DNA from: Streptomyces altiplanensis
Lineage (GTDB): Bacteria > Actinomycetota > Actinomycetes > Streptomycetales > Streptomycetaceae
NCBI GenBank assembly: GCA_003719395.1
Contig: RHMC01000015.1
Coordinates: forward strand, 1-64,000
Reading direction: 5' to 3'
DNA length: 64,000 nucleotides
Shown here: in pieces, positions 38,007-47,848 of the stretch
Numbering within the stretch: position 1 is the first letter of the stretch
Layout of the letters: the number at the start of each line of letters is the position of its first letter
Position numbers and translations under genes: made by a program
The notes under the pieces: model-generated
The model's database searches: none
Told to the model about the DNA's origin: nothing
Seen by the model: only the letters and a program-made list of their open reading frames with translations

Positions 38007-39302
38007 ATGGGTCAGCAGGAGAAGGTGGCGACAAGCCTCGCGGGCGCGGTCAGCGAGGGCATCAGCGCCTCCCTCGTACCGGTCGACGAGGAGCTTGCCC
38101 GCCGTTACCCGGGAGACCCAGGCACCCGCCAGCCCGTACACACGGTCTACGTACCCGGCGACGTCTTCGCCGCCGACACCGTGCGCTCGTGGGGCGGCCG
38201 GGCGCTCAAGGCGCTCGACGAGCTCGGGGACGCCGCCTCCTTCGCCGCGGTCCTCGGCCTCTCCGACGAGCTCGCGGGCCCGGTGTACGACCGCGTACGG
38301 GCCAAGCTGGAGCGCGAGCCCGTCGAGGACCTGCGGGTCGACTTCGAGGACGGCTACGGCGGCCGCACCGACGCCGACGAGGACGCGCACGCCGCCCGCG
38401 CCGCCCGGCTGATCAGCGAGGCGTACGCCAACGGCACGGCCGCCCCGTACATGGGCATCCGCATGAAGTGCATGGAGGCCGCCGTACGCGACCGCGGCAT
38501 CCGCACCCTCGACATCTTCCTCACCGGCCTGATGGAGGCCGGCGGTCTGCCCGACGGGCTCGTCCTGACGCTGCCCAAGGTCACGTACCCCGAGCAGGTC
38601 ACCGCGATGGTGCGCCTCCTGGAGGAGTTCGAGAAGGCGCGCGGCCTGGACGCGGGCCGGATCGGCTTCGAGATCCAGATCGAGACCAGCCAGTCCATCC
38701 TCGCCGCCGACGGCACCGCCGCCGTGGCCCGGATGATCGACGCCGCCGAGGGCCGCGCCACCGGCCTGCACGACGGCACCTTCGACTACAGCGCCTGCCT
38801 CGGCGTCAGCGCCGCCTACCAGGCCAGCGACCACCCGGCCGCCGACCACGCGAAGGCGATCATGCAGGTCGCCGCCGCCGGCACCGGCGTACGCGTCTCG
38901 GACGGCTCCACCAACGTCCTCCCCGTCGGCCCCACCGAGCACGTCCACGAGGCCTGGCGGCTCCACTACGGGCTCACCCGCCGCGCCCTGGCCCGCGCCT
39001 ACTACCAGGGCTGGGACATGCACCCGGCGCACATCCCGACCCGTTACGCCGCCGTGTTCGCCTTCTACCGCGAGGGCTACGAGCAGGCCGCCGCGCGCCT
39101 CGCCGCGTACGTCAACCAGGCCGGCGGCGACGTGATGGACGAGCCCGCGACCGCCAAGGCGCTCAGCGGCTACCTGCTGCGCGGCATCGACTGCGGCGCC
39201 CTCGACACCGCCGAGGTCGCCCGGCTCACCGGTCTCACCCGCGCGGACCTCGACGGCTTCGCGTCGCCGCGCCGCGGCGACCTCACGGCCACGGCCCAGT
39301 GA
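38007..39302 (+). CDS. DUF6986 aldolase/citrate-lyase-like protein
   Basis: Intact 431-aa protein related to the HpcH/HpaI aldolase and CitE lyase TIM barrels. The barrel shows DLRVDFEDGYGG (metal-binding Glu/Asp), YMGIRMKCMEAAVRDRG, LVLTLPKVTYPEQVTAMV, GFEIQIETSQSILA (Glu) and the C-terminal YYQGWDMHPAHIPTRYA. It probably acts on a small keto or hydroxy acid. In streptomycetes the family is often near purine-degradation genes, but none is visible here. ATG 38007 follows GGAGGGTTGG. The operator-like repeat upstream suggests induction by substrate. Confidence 0.8.
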   Translation: MGQQEKVATSLAGAVSEGISASLVPVDEELARRYPGDPGTRQPVHTVYVPGDVFAADTVRSWGGRALKALDELGDAASFAAVLGLSDELAGPVYDRVRAKLEREPVEDLRVDFEDGYGGRTDADEDAHAARAARLISEAYANGTAAPYMGIRMKCMEAAVRDRGIRTLDIFLTGLMEAGGLPDGLVLTLPKVTYPEQVTAMVRLLEEFEKARGLDAGRIGFEIQIETSQSILAADGTAAVARMIDAAEGRATGLHDGTFDYSACLGVSAAYQASDHPAADHAKAIMQVAAAGTGVRVSDGSTNVLPVGPTEHVHEAWRLHYGLTRRALARAYYQGWDMHPAHIPTRYAAVFAFYREGYEQAAARLAAYVNQAGGDVMDEPATAKALSGYLLRGIDCGALDTAEVARLTGLTRADLDGFASPRRGDLTATAQ

Positions 39303-39459
39303 TCAGAGGCTGATTCAGGGTCTGATCCGCTGGACCGTCCACCGCATGACCTCGACGGGCAGCGCCGGATGCCGGGCCGCTTCCTCCGCCGTGCCGAGCT
39401 GTCTGCGGAGCCCCGTACTCTGTACCCCGTCTCAGTCGGAACAGAGGAACGGGGCAGCG

Positions 39460-41286
39460 GTGGCTACGGGGGAGAACGAGCGGTTGGCCGGCCGCTACCG
39501 GGTGGTCGAGCAGCTCGGCAGAGGCGGCATGGGCGTCGTCTGGCGCGCCGTCGACGAGGTGCTCGGCCGCGAGGTCGCGGTCAAGGAACTGCGTACGTAC
39601 AACGACTCGTCGGCGCCGGAACTGGACGGTCTGCGGATCCGGATGCAGCGCGAGGCGCGGGCCGCCGCGCGCGTACGCCACCCCGGAGTCATCGCCGTCC
39701 ACGACGTCACCGAGCTCGACGCCCGCCCGGTCATCGTCATGGAACTCGTCGACGGGCCCTCTCTGGACGACGTACTGAGCGAGCGGGGCCTCCTGGATCC
39801 CCGCGAAGCCGCGTCCATCGGCGCCAGGGTGCTGGAGGCGCTGGGCGCCGCACACGCTGTCGGAGTGCTGCACCGCGACGTCAAACCGGGCAATGTGCTG
39901 CTCGACCGCACCAGCGGGCGGGTGGTGCTCACCGACTTCGGGATCGCGGCCATGGACGACCCGGGCGACGGCTCCACGGCCCACCTCACCCGCAGCGGTG
40001 AACTGGTCGGCTCCCTCGACTACTTGGCGCCCGAGCGCGCCCAGGGTCAGCAGCCGGGTCCGGCGTCCGACGTCTGGGCGCTCGGCGCGACGCTGTACGC
40101 GGCGGTGGAGGGCGGTTCTCCGTTCCGCCGTACGTCGACCTGGTCGACGCTGACCGCGATCGTCCAGGAACCGCTGCCGGAGCCGCGGCGGGCCGGGCCG
40201 CTCGGGCCCGTACTCCAGCGGCTGATGAGCAAGGACCCGGCGCAGCGTCCCGATGCCCGGGAGGCGGCCCGGCTGCTCGCGGCGGTCGCCGCCGGCGAGG
40301 ACCCGTCGGCCACGACGCACTGCGCGGCGGTGCCGGTGCCGGTGCCGGGGACAGTGGTGCACAGGCCGGCTTCGCGCAGGGCGGCCCTCCCGCGCCCCGC
40401 GCCCCTGACGGCTCTTACGGTCCGCCCCGGGAAATGACGGTGCACGACGCGCTGCGCACGGCCGGAGGGGTTCGGCCCCGTGGCCGGTCCGCCGCCCGCC
40501 GGGCCCGGCCCCGCGCCGGGGGGCAAGTCCGGGCGCGGCAGGGCTGCTCTGGTGGCGACGGGCGTCGCGGCCGTCCTGCTGGCCGCGGCCGGTGTGACGT
40601 ACGTCTCGGGGACCGTACGGAGTCGGTGCCCGCAGGGCAGGCGAAGGTGGCGGGGGAGGGGAGCGCCTCGCCCGGCAGCCTCGGCCGGATGCCCGCGGGG
40701 GACGAGCCTTCCGCCACGAAGAAGCCGGCCGGCTCCGGACCCGCCGGACAGGAAACCGAGAAGAGCCCGCGACCGGACGCGAAGGCGCCCGCCGGCGGCG
40801 ATGACGACGCGACGACGGCAAGGACTCCGGCGGCTCGGGCGACGGCAAGGACGACGGCGATTCCGGTACGTCGGATTCCGCCGACGGCGCCGACACCTCG
40901 GGCGGCCCGGGCGTTCGGGCGGTACGGCGACCGGCGGCTCCGGCGACGACGGCTCGACGACCACGGCCGGTGGTGGGAACGGCCCGGACGAACCGGTTCA
41001 GGAGCCCGCCTGCCACAGCATCGGCGCCGGCAAGTACAACTGCACGGTCTGGCAGACCGCGAAGTCCTACACGGCGTCCGGAGCCGAGGCCGGTGTGCTG
41101 AACGCGGGCACCAACTACTTCTACTGCCAGCAGAACCTCGGCCGCAGGGAGACCTCCGGCCAGTGGACGAACGTCTGGTGGGCCAGGACCGACGACGACA
41201 GCGGAAACACCGGTGTCTTCGTCAGCGATGTCTACATCAAGGGCGGCGAGAACGACAAGCCCGTGCCCGGTCTGCCGGTCTGCTGA
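39460..41286 (+). CDS. receptor-type Ser/Thr protein kinase (frameshifts in linker)
   Basis: Pkn-type kinase of about 608 aa. The kinase domain (residues 10-270) is complete: YRVVEQLGRGGMGVVWRAVD, VAVKEL (ATP Lys), LHRDVKPGNVLLD (catalytic loop), LTDFGIAAMDD and YLAPERAQG. A Gly/Pro-rich juxtamembrane stretch, one membrane helix (ALVATGVAAVLLAAAGVTYV), a long acidic Gly/Ser/Asp linker and a four-cysteine extracellular domain follow (ACHSIGAGKYNC ... NYFYCQQN ... LPVC). GTG 39460 has GAGG upstream. Frame changes cluster in the low-complexity linker (about 40385-40440, 40600, 40815, 40915). No partner gene is evident beside it. Confidence 0.8.
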
Positions 41287-41310
41287 GGCCGCGCCGGAGC
41301 GGACCCGGCG

Positions 41311-41340
41311 GACCCGGGCCCGGCGGACCGGGCCCGGGTC
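41311..41340. terminator. perfect terminator hairpin between kinase and LacI genes
   Basis: GACCCGGGCCCGG (41311-41323) pairs perfectly with 41328-41340 around CGGA. It separates the convergent kinase and LacI genes. Confidence 0.8.
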
Positions 41341-41365
41341 GCCCCCCGGGTGGCCGGACCAGGGC

Positions 41366-42408
41366 TCAGGGTGTCCACGGCGGGATCTCGCCCGAGCCGC
41401 GCGCGCTGAGCGCGTCGGGAGTTCCATGCGCGCGGGCGGGTCGTCCGCACCGTCGAGGCGGCGGAAGAGGCGGTCGGCCGCGGCGCGGCCCAGCGTGGCG
41501 GCGTCCTGCGCGACGACGGTGAGGCCGGGCCGGAGCAGGTCGGCGAGTTCGATGTCGTCGAACCCGACCAGGGCGACCGGGTGCTCCCGGTCGGCGAGGA
41601 CCCGTACCGCCGTCACCGTCACCCGGTTGTTGCCCGCGAAGATCGCGGTGACGGGCTCGGGGGCGTCCAGCATCGCGGTGACCGCGTCCCGCACCCGCTC
41701 GGGAGCCGTGGAACCGAGCGACACCCAGGCGTCGTCGGCCGGCAGCCCGGCCTCCTCCATCGCGGCGTAGTAGCCGCGGAGCCGCTCGTTGGCCGTGTGG
41801 ATGCGCGGCTGGTCGCCGATGAAGCCGATACGGCGGTGGCCGTGCCCGATCAGATGGGCCACGCCCTCGCGCGCGCCGCCGAAACTGTCGGAGAGCACCA
41901 CGTCCGCGTCTATCTTCCCAGCGGGGCGGTCCACGAAGACGGTGGCGACGCCCGCCGCGATCTCCGGCTCCAGGTAGCGGTGGTCGTCCCCGGCCGGGAT
42001 CACGATGAGACCGTCGACGCGCCGGGCGCAGAGCGCGAGCACCAGCTCCTGTTCGCGGGCGGGGTCCCCGGCGCTCGATCCGTTGATGAGGAGAGCGCCG
42101 TGGGCGCGGGCCACTTCCTCCACGGCGCGGTTGAGCGGCCCGTAGAACGGGTCCGCGAGGTCTTCGAGAACGAGGCCGATGCTGGCGGTGCGGCCCTTGC
42201 GCAGGACGCGCGCGCTGTCGTTGCGGCGGAAGCCCAGCGCCTCGATCGCCTCCTGGACACGCTGTTCGGTGTCGGGTGTGACGCCCGCTTCGCCGTTCAC
42301 GACGCGGGAGACCGTCTTGAGGCCGACTCCGGCGCGGGCGGCGACGTCCTTCATGGTCGGCCGATTGCCGTAGCGGGGTTCGGGGCGGCGGCTGTCGGTC
42401 TCGGCCAC
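41366..42408 (-). CDS. LacI-family transcriptional regulator (3' frameshift)
   Basis: About 347 aa. The HTH and hinge read TMKDVAARAGVGLKTVSRVVNGEAGVT-like and FRRNDSARVLRKGRTASIGL, followed by the periplasmic-binding-protein-like sensor (LADPFYGPLNRAVEEVA, GLIVIPAGDDHRYL, TVFVDRPAGKIDADVV, GHRRIGFIGDQPRIH, IFAGNNRVT, ALVGFDDIELADLL). GTG 42408 and ATG 42447 are both possible starts. One change near 41405 gives the end GSGEIPPWTP at TGA 41366. It is divergent from a ROK sugar kinase, and a perfect palindrome lies between them. Confidence 0.85.
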
Positions 42409-42499
42409 GGTGCGCTGTCCTGTCCTCGTCGGTGCGGTGTCCGGCATGCGGGGCGTGCTCGCCGGTGTGCGAAGGGTGTGGCGTCGAGCATAGGGCCTG

Positions 42500-42511
42500 G
42501 ACAACGTTGTC
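42500..42511. promoter_or_regulatory. LacI-type operator palindrome
   Basis: GACAACGTTGTC is a perfect 12-bp palindrome with the central AACGTT typical of LacI/GalR sites. It is placed between the divergent LacI and ROK genes, 61 bp before the ROK ATG. Confidence 0.7.
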
Positions 42512-42572
42512 ATGTGAATGGAGACTTGCTCTGACCTGCTGCCGCCCCCTGCCCGCTGGAGATCAGACACCG

Positions 42573-43492
42573 ATGCACACCGACCTCGTCGCCGCTCTCG
42601 ACATCGGCGGCACCAAGATCGCCGGAGCGCTGGTGGACGGTGATGGCCGGATTCTCCTGCGCGCGCAGCGGCCGACGCCCGCGCGCGAGGACGCCGAGAG
42701 CGTGATGCGTGCGGTCGGCGGGGTGTTCGGCGAGCTGACCGCCTCCCCGTTGTGGGAGCGCGCCACGGCCGTCGGCATCGGCAGCGCGGGACCGGTGGAC
42801 GCCTCCGCCGGTACGGTCAGCCCGGTCAACGTCCCGGGGTGGCGCGACTTCCCGCTGGTCGAGCGGGTACGCCGGGCGGCAGGAGGCCGGCCGGTCACCC
42901 TGGTCGGCGACGGCGTGGCGATGACGGTGCCGAGCACTGGCAGGGCGCGGCCCGTGGGTACGACAACGCGCTGTGCCTGGTCGTCTCCACAGGTGTCGGC
43001 GGCGGCCTGGTCCTGGACGGGCGGCTGCATCCGGGCCCGACGGGCAACGCGGGCCACATCGGGCACATCTGCGTCGATCTGGACGGCGACCTGTGCCCGT
43101 GCGGGTCGCGCGGCTGTGTCGAGCGGATCGCCAGCGGCCCCAACATCGCGCGCCGGGCGCTCGACCAGGGCTGGCGGCCGGGCCGGACGGCGACACCACC
43201 GCCGCCGCGGTGGCCGCCGCCGCCCGGGCCGGAGACCCGGTCGCCGTCGCGGTCGTACCGGCGGGCGGCCCAGGCCCTGGCCGCCGGAATCGCCGCGACC
43301 GCGACGCTGGCCGAGATCGAGATCGCCGTCGTGGGCGGGGGAGTGGCGGGCGCGGGCGATGTGCTCTTCGCGCCCCTGCGCAGCGCTCTGCGTACGTACG
43401 CCACGCTCTCCTTCGTGCAGCGGCTGAGGGTCGCTCCGGCCCTGACCGGAACCGACGCGGGCCTGGTGTGTGCGGCGGCGTACGCCGGCTGA
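42573..43492 (+). CDS. ROK-family sugar kinase (frameshifts)
   Basis: About 305 aa. N-terminal phosphate motif [68 protein letters not shown] with the ROK zinc motif CPCGSRGC, and the C-terminal [19 protein letters not shown]. It phosphorylates a hexose or N-acylhexosamine with ATP. ATG 42573. Frame changes near 42925, 43190 and 43215. The divergent LacI regulator and palindrome point to substrate-induced expression. Confidence 0.8.
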
Positions 43493-43567
43493 CGGGGACG
43501 ACCGCCCGGCCGGTCAAGACGCCGCCCGGCCCGCGGCCGGATCCACCGGCCGTTGTAGCTTGGGCCG

Positions 43568-44071
43568 GTGAACGGTGACCACGAGCGGGACACGGCGCTG
43601 GCGCAAGCGGTACGGCTGCGGGAGGAGGGCCGGGCCGCCGAGGCCCGCGGCCGGCTGGTGACGCTGGCCGAGCGGTATCCGCAGGACGCCCGGATCGCCT
43701 ACCAGACCGCGTGGGCGCACGTCGTGCTGGGCCTGGAGAGCGAGGCCGTCCCGTACTACGAACGCGCCCTGGACCTCCCCGGCCTGCCGCAGGAGGACCG
43801 CCACGGTGCCTTCCTGGGCCTGGGCAGCACCTACCGCGTGCTGGGCCGCTACGAACCGGCCCTGCGCACCCTGCGCCGCGGCCTGGCGGAGTTCCCGCAC
43901 GACGCGGCCCTGGAGTCCTTCCTCGCCATGGCCCTGTACAACACCGGTCAGGGCCGTGAAGCCGTACGGACGCTGCTCAGGGCCCTGGCGGCCACCAGCG
44001 GCGACTCACGCGTGCAGAGCTACCGCCGTGCGATCGAGCACTACGCCGACGACCTCGACGCCACGGAGTAG
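43568..44071 (+). CDS. tetratricopeptide-repeat protein
   Basis: Intact 167-aa all-helical protein with about three TPR units: LAQAVRLREEGRAAEARGRL, RIAYQTAWAHVVLGLESEAV and FLGLGSTYRVLGRYEPALRTL, then FLAMALYNTGQGREAVRTLL. Similar small TPR proteins are conserved in actinobacteria without known function and probably act as protein-binding adaptors. GTG 43568. Its 3' end overlaps a possible small gene on the other strand. Confidence 0.85.
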   Translation: MNGDHERDTALAQAVRLREEGRAAEARGRLVTLAERYPQDARIAYQTAWAHVVLGLESEAVPYYERALDLPGLPQEDRHGAFLGLGSTYRVLGRYEPALRTLRRGLAEFPHDAALESFLAMALYNTGQGREAVRTLLRALAATSGDSRVQSYRRAIEHYADDLDATE

Positions 44072-44251
44072 CCGGCCGCCCCGGCTTCCGCCGCCCGCTC
44101 CGCCACGACCACCAGGAACGCGTCCGACTCCAGGTCCATCACGACCTCCGCCGGGCATCCCTCCGCCGCGCGGTGCCAGAGCGAACTCCTCGGCCGGCCG
44201 GCTGCCGCGCGGGCCTCCGGCCGGGAACTGTTCCAACACCATGCGACTCAT
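44041..44251 (-). CDS. small hypothetical protein (one frameshift)
   Basis: About 70 aa. It starts SRMVLEQFPAGGPRGS and RPAEEFAL, then in the next frame WHRAAEGCPAEVVMDLESD and AFLVVVAERAAEAG. The junction lies near 44178. The pattern of a short hydrophobic strand with acidic residues looks genuine rather than a shadow, but the family is not recognised. ATG 44251 is used. It overlaps the TPR gene tail by 31 bp. The 264 bp between it and the next plus-strand gene hold promoters only. Confidence 0.4.
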
Positions 44252-44515
44252 GCCGCACCCCGCTCCCATGCCTGCTGAACTCTTGCTCCCGTTGCCCCAA
44301 CGAGACTCCGCACAGGTGCGTCACGGTTCCCCGTTCGGGCCGGGCATTCTCTCGTACGGTCCGACGCCACCCGTGCCCCGTGCGGTTGCCTCCGGCATGC
44401 GACAGCAACGGCACGGTTGTGTGCCCAAACGGTCGCGGGCACGATGCGGTGACCCGGGGTTTCCGTGGCAGTGTGTCGCGGACGAACCACTGGGGGCTAC
44501 GGAAGAGGGGGAACC

Positions 44516-45551
44516 GTGATCGTCTGGATCAACGGTGCGTTCAGCGCGGGCAAGACCAGCGCCGCGCGCGAACTGATCGATCTGATCCCGAACAGCACCT
44601 TCTACGACCCCGAACTGATCGGCGGGGGACTGCGTTACCTGCTGCCGCAGAAGCGGCTCGCGGAGGTCGGCGACTACCAGGACCTCCCCATCTGGCGCCG
44701 CCTGGTCGTCGACACCGCGGCCGCGCTGCTCGCCGAAGTGGGCGGCACGCTGGTGGTGCCCATGACGCTCCTGCGCCAGGAGTACCGCGACGAGATCTTC
44801 GGCGGTCTCGCCGCGCGGCGCATCCCGGTGTGCCATGTGCTGCTGTCGGCAGACGAAACGATCCTGCGCAAGCGGATCGCCGCCCGCGAGGAGTGGGCGG
44901 ACGATCCCGAAGGGAGCGGGCGCGTACGGCAGTGGGCGTACGAGCACATCGAGCCGTACCGCGCCGCGCTCTCCTGGCTCGCCGACGACGCCCATGTCAT
45001 CGACACCAGCGGACTGACCGCAGCCGAGACCGCCGTACGGATCGCCGACGCCGTACGGACCGGGGCCGCCGGGAACTGCGAGATCGTGCAGACCCCCGCG
45101 CCCACCGCCGAAACCCTCGCCGCGGGCGTGCTGCTCTTCGACGAGGCGGACCGGGTGCTGCTCGTCGATCCCACCTACAAGCCGGGATGGGAGTTCCCCG
45201 GCGGTGTCGTGGAGCGGGGGGAGGCGCCCGCACGCGCCGGCATACGCGAGGTCAAGGAGGAGATAGGGATAGAACTCGCCGACGTGCCCAAGCTGCTGGT
45301 CGTCGACTGGGAGCCGCCGCGGCCACCCGCCTTCGGCGGCCTGCGGATGATCTTCGACGGCGGCACGCTCGACAGCGCGGCGGCCGGGCGGCTGGTGCTG
45401 CCCGGCTCCGAACTGCGCGGCTGGCCGCGCGTCACCGAAGAGGAGGCGCGGTCTGCTGCCCCCCAACCGTTACGAGCGGCTGCGCTGGGCACTGCGGGCC
45501 CGCGAGAGGTCAGCCGTGCTCAACCTGGAGGCCGGAGCCCCGGTCGGCTGA
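44516..45551 (+). CDS. TmrB-like P-loop ATPase fused to Nudix hydrolase (3' frameshift)
   Basis: About 345 aa in two domains. Residues 1-180 form a nucleoside-kinase-like P-loop NTPase with Walker A GAFSAGKTSAA, YDPELIGGGLRY, DLPIWRRLVVDTAA and a lid HVLLSADETILRKRIAAR. This resembles the tunicamycin-resistance protein TmrB. Residues 200-330 form a Nudix domain whose box reads GGVVERGEAPARAG followed by IREVKEEIGIEL (GX5EX7REUXEEXGU). GTG 44516 follows AGAGGGGG. One frame change near 45450 gives the end LPPNRYERLRWAL ... NLEAGAPVG at TGA 45551. It may bind or phosphorylate a nucleotide antibiotic and hydrolyse a nucleotide product; this is unproven. Confidence 0.75.
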
Positions 45552-46235
45552 TGCCCGCAGAACGGCATCCGTGCCGTGCGTCAGCCGGGTCGCCGTGGCC
45601 GAAGCAGGCGACGGCGGGGGCGAGCGCGCCAGGCGGCGGAAGGACTCCAGGGCCCGCTCGCGGTCGGTGTTGAACACGCCCAGCATGACCTGGCCGACGC
45701 CGGCGACGCAGTCGCCCGTGAACAGCACGCCGTGGTGCGGGAGACGGACGGCCATGCTGCCGTCCGTGTGGCCGGGGGCGTGAACAGCCCGCGCGCCGTC
45801 GCCGAAGCCCAGCAGGTCGCCGTCCTCGGCCTCCCGGTCCACCCGGGTGGCCGGGGCCGGCTCCACCGTCAGCCCGTGGGCGTACAGCGGACGCTCCCAG
45901 TCCAGCAGCACGGGCTCGGGCACCGGCTGCTCGCCGCGGATCACGGGTGCGTCGAGGCGGTGCGCCACCACCTCGGCGCCGTACCGCCGCGCCAGTTCCC
46001 CGGCGGCGCCGACGTGGTCGCGGTGGCAGTGGGTGAGGACGATCCGGCGGATGTTCTCCGGGCGCAGGCCCAGGCCCCGTACCGCCTCTTCGATGTCCGC
46101 CGCCGCGTCCTTGTGGCCCGCGTCGATCAGGGTCAGTTCCTCACCGTCGCACCAGAGGTACGCCTGGCCGATGGGGAAGCGGAACATGTGCAGGCGGTCG
46201 GGGAGTATGTCGGGGAGTATCTCGACAAGGTCCAT
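45510..46235 (-). CDS. metallo-beta-lactamase-fold hydrolase (compensated frameshifts)
   Basis: About 241 aa. The zinc motif is VLTHCHRDHVGAAG (HxHxDH), with further ligands in HAPGHTDGSMAV and GVLFTGDCVA. Start ATG 46235. The conserved end ACFGHGDP is read only if the frame changes near 45640 and returns near 45595, so this is another compensated pair. Substrate unknown; glyoxalase-II-like or lactonase activity are common for this group. The 3' end overlaps the TmrB-Nudix gene by 42 bp. Confidence 0.82.
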   Translation of the reverse strand: MDLVEILPDILPDRLHMFRFPIGQAYLWCDGEELTLIDAGHKDAAADIEEAVRGLGLRPENIRRIVLTHCHRDHVGAAGELARRYGAEVVAHRLDAPVIRGEQPVPEPVLLDWERPLYAHGLTVEPAPATRVDREAEDGDLLGFGDGARAVHAPGHTDGSMAVRLPHHGVLFTGDCVAGVGQVMLGVFNTDRERALESFRRLARSPPPSPASATATRLTHGTDAVLRASADRGSGLQVEHG

Positions 46236-46318
46236 GCGGCGAACGTACGGCGGGCCGGCCGTCCGCCGTACGGGTCTGCGCTGTCGGCGATCTCCGCTCC
46301 ACGCGTAACCGGTCCCGC

Positions 46319-47684
46319 TCAGCCCTGCTTCGAGCGCGCGTAGTTGACGAGGAACAGTGCCTCGGCGACGGACATCCGCTCCAGTTCCCCGGGCGAGACG
46401 CTCTCGTTCACCGCGTGGATCTGCGCCTCGGGCTCACTGAGGCCGATGAGCAGGATCTCGGCCTTCGGGTAGAGGGCGGAGAGCGTGTTGCACAGCGGGA
46501 TCGAGCCGCCCATGCCGGACGTCTGCATCTCCTCGCCCGGGTACGCCACGCGCATCGCCTCCGCCATCGAGGTGTACGCCGGACTGCTGACGTCCGCCTT
46601 GAACGGCTGGCCCTGGCCCACCTGCTCCACCGAGACCCGCGCGCCCCACGGCGTGTGCGCCAGGAGGTGCGCGGTCAGCAGCTTCGTCGCCTCGGCGGCG
46701 TCCTGCCCCGGCGGCACCCGCAGGCTGATCTGCGCCCGCGCGCTCGCCTGGAGGGACGGCGTCGCGCCGACCACCGGCGGGCAGTCGATGCCGATGACCG
46801 TGACGGCGGGGCGGGCCCAGATGCGGTCGGCGACCGAGCCGTGGCCGATCAGCCCGACACCGTCGAGGACGCGCGCGTCCTTGCGGAACTCCTCCTCGGG
46901 GTACTCCAGGCCGTCCCACGAGGAGTCGGCGGTCAGCCCGTCCACCGTCGTGGAGCCGTCCTCCGCGCGCAGCGAGGCCAGCAGCTGGATGAGCGCGGCC
47001 AGCGCGTCCGGGGCGGCGCCGCCGGAACTGTCCCGAGTGCAGGTTGCCCTCAAGGGTGTCGATCCGCACGCGCAGCATGGTCATGCCGCGCAGCGTCGCG
47101 GTGACCGTCGGCAGGCCGACGCGGAAGTTGCCGGTGTCGCCGATGACGATCGTGTCGGCGGCCAGCAGCTCGGGGTGCGCCTCGGCGTACTGCTCCAGGC
47201 CGCCCGTGCCCTGCTCCTCCGAGCCCTCCGCGATGACCTTCACCGAGACCGGGACGCCGCCGTTCGCCTTGAGGGCGCGCAGCGCGAGCAGGTGCATGAT
47301 GAGGCCGCCCTTGCAGTCGGCCGCGCCGCGCCCGTACCAGCGGCCGTCGCGCTCGGTCAGCTCGAAGGGCGGGGAGACCCAGGCGGACTCGTCCAGCGGC
47401 GGCTGCACGTCGTAGTGCGCGTACAGCAGAACGGTCGGAGCGCCGGCCGGACCCGGCAGGAAGCCGTAGACCGACTGGGTGCCGTCGGGGGTGTCGAGCA
47501 GCGCGACGTCCTCGAAGCCCTCGGAGCGCAGTGAGTCGGCGATCCAGACGGCGGCCGCCTCGCACTCGCTCTTCGGGAACTGCGCGGGATCCGCCACCGA
47601 CTGGAAGGCCACCAGCTCGGCCAGCTCCGTCTTCGCGCGGGGCATCAGTGAGGCGATGGTCTCGGCGATCGGATTCGCGTTCAT
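46319..47684 (-). CDS. M20-family dipeptidase (one frameshift)
   Basis: Zinc-dependent dipeptidase of about 454 aa. Metal ligands and base are in LLYAHYDVQPP (His, Asp), GRGAADCKGGL (Asp), EGSEEQGTGGLE (Glu base and ligand), TIVIGDTGN (Asp) and the C-terminal GLSEPEAQIHAVNESV (His). ATG 47684 is chosen because GAGGAG lies 8 nt upstream. The frame changes near 47030, in the loop that follows GNLHSG where the dimerisation domain begins. Confidence 0.88.
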
Positions 47685-47714
47685 GGGCACGCTCCTCGTG
47701 GGTGCGACGTTGTT

Positions 47715-47734
47715 GTACGTATATGCGTTCGTAC
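47715..47734. promoter_or_regulatory. inverted repeat in divergent intergenic region
   Basis: GTACG (47715-47719) and CGTAC (47730-47734) flank an A/T-rich 10-bp centre, 31 bp upstream of the dipeptidase start and in the region shared with the flavoprotein gene. Confidence 0.3.
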
Positions 47735-47848
47735 GGGGTATGCCGACAAAAGCACGCCCGATCCTCCCACAGCGAGATCGGCGGCTCCTGCGCCGTAGGA
47801 TGCGTCAGCAGTACGGACCACTGGGCGGATCAGGAGCAGAAGCACATC

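Noticed and set aside
39315..39430. Short minus-strand peptide frame (QLGTAEEAARHPALPVEVM) upstream of the kinase
   Set aside because: It looks protein-like, but an in-frame TGA lies just before it and there is no start codon or ribosome site.
39283..42570. Long minus-strand frame of about 1,095 codons across kinase and LacI genes
   Set aside because: Only the LacI part has family features; the rest is arginine/proline-rich antisense of the Ser/Thr kinase.
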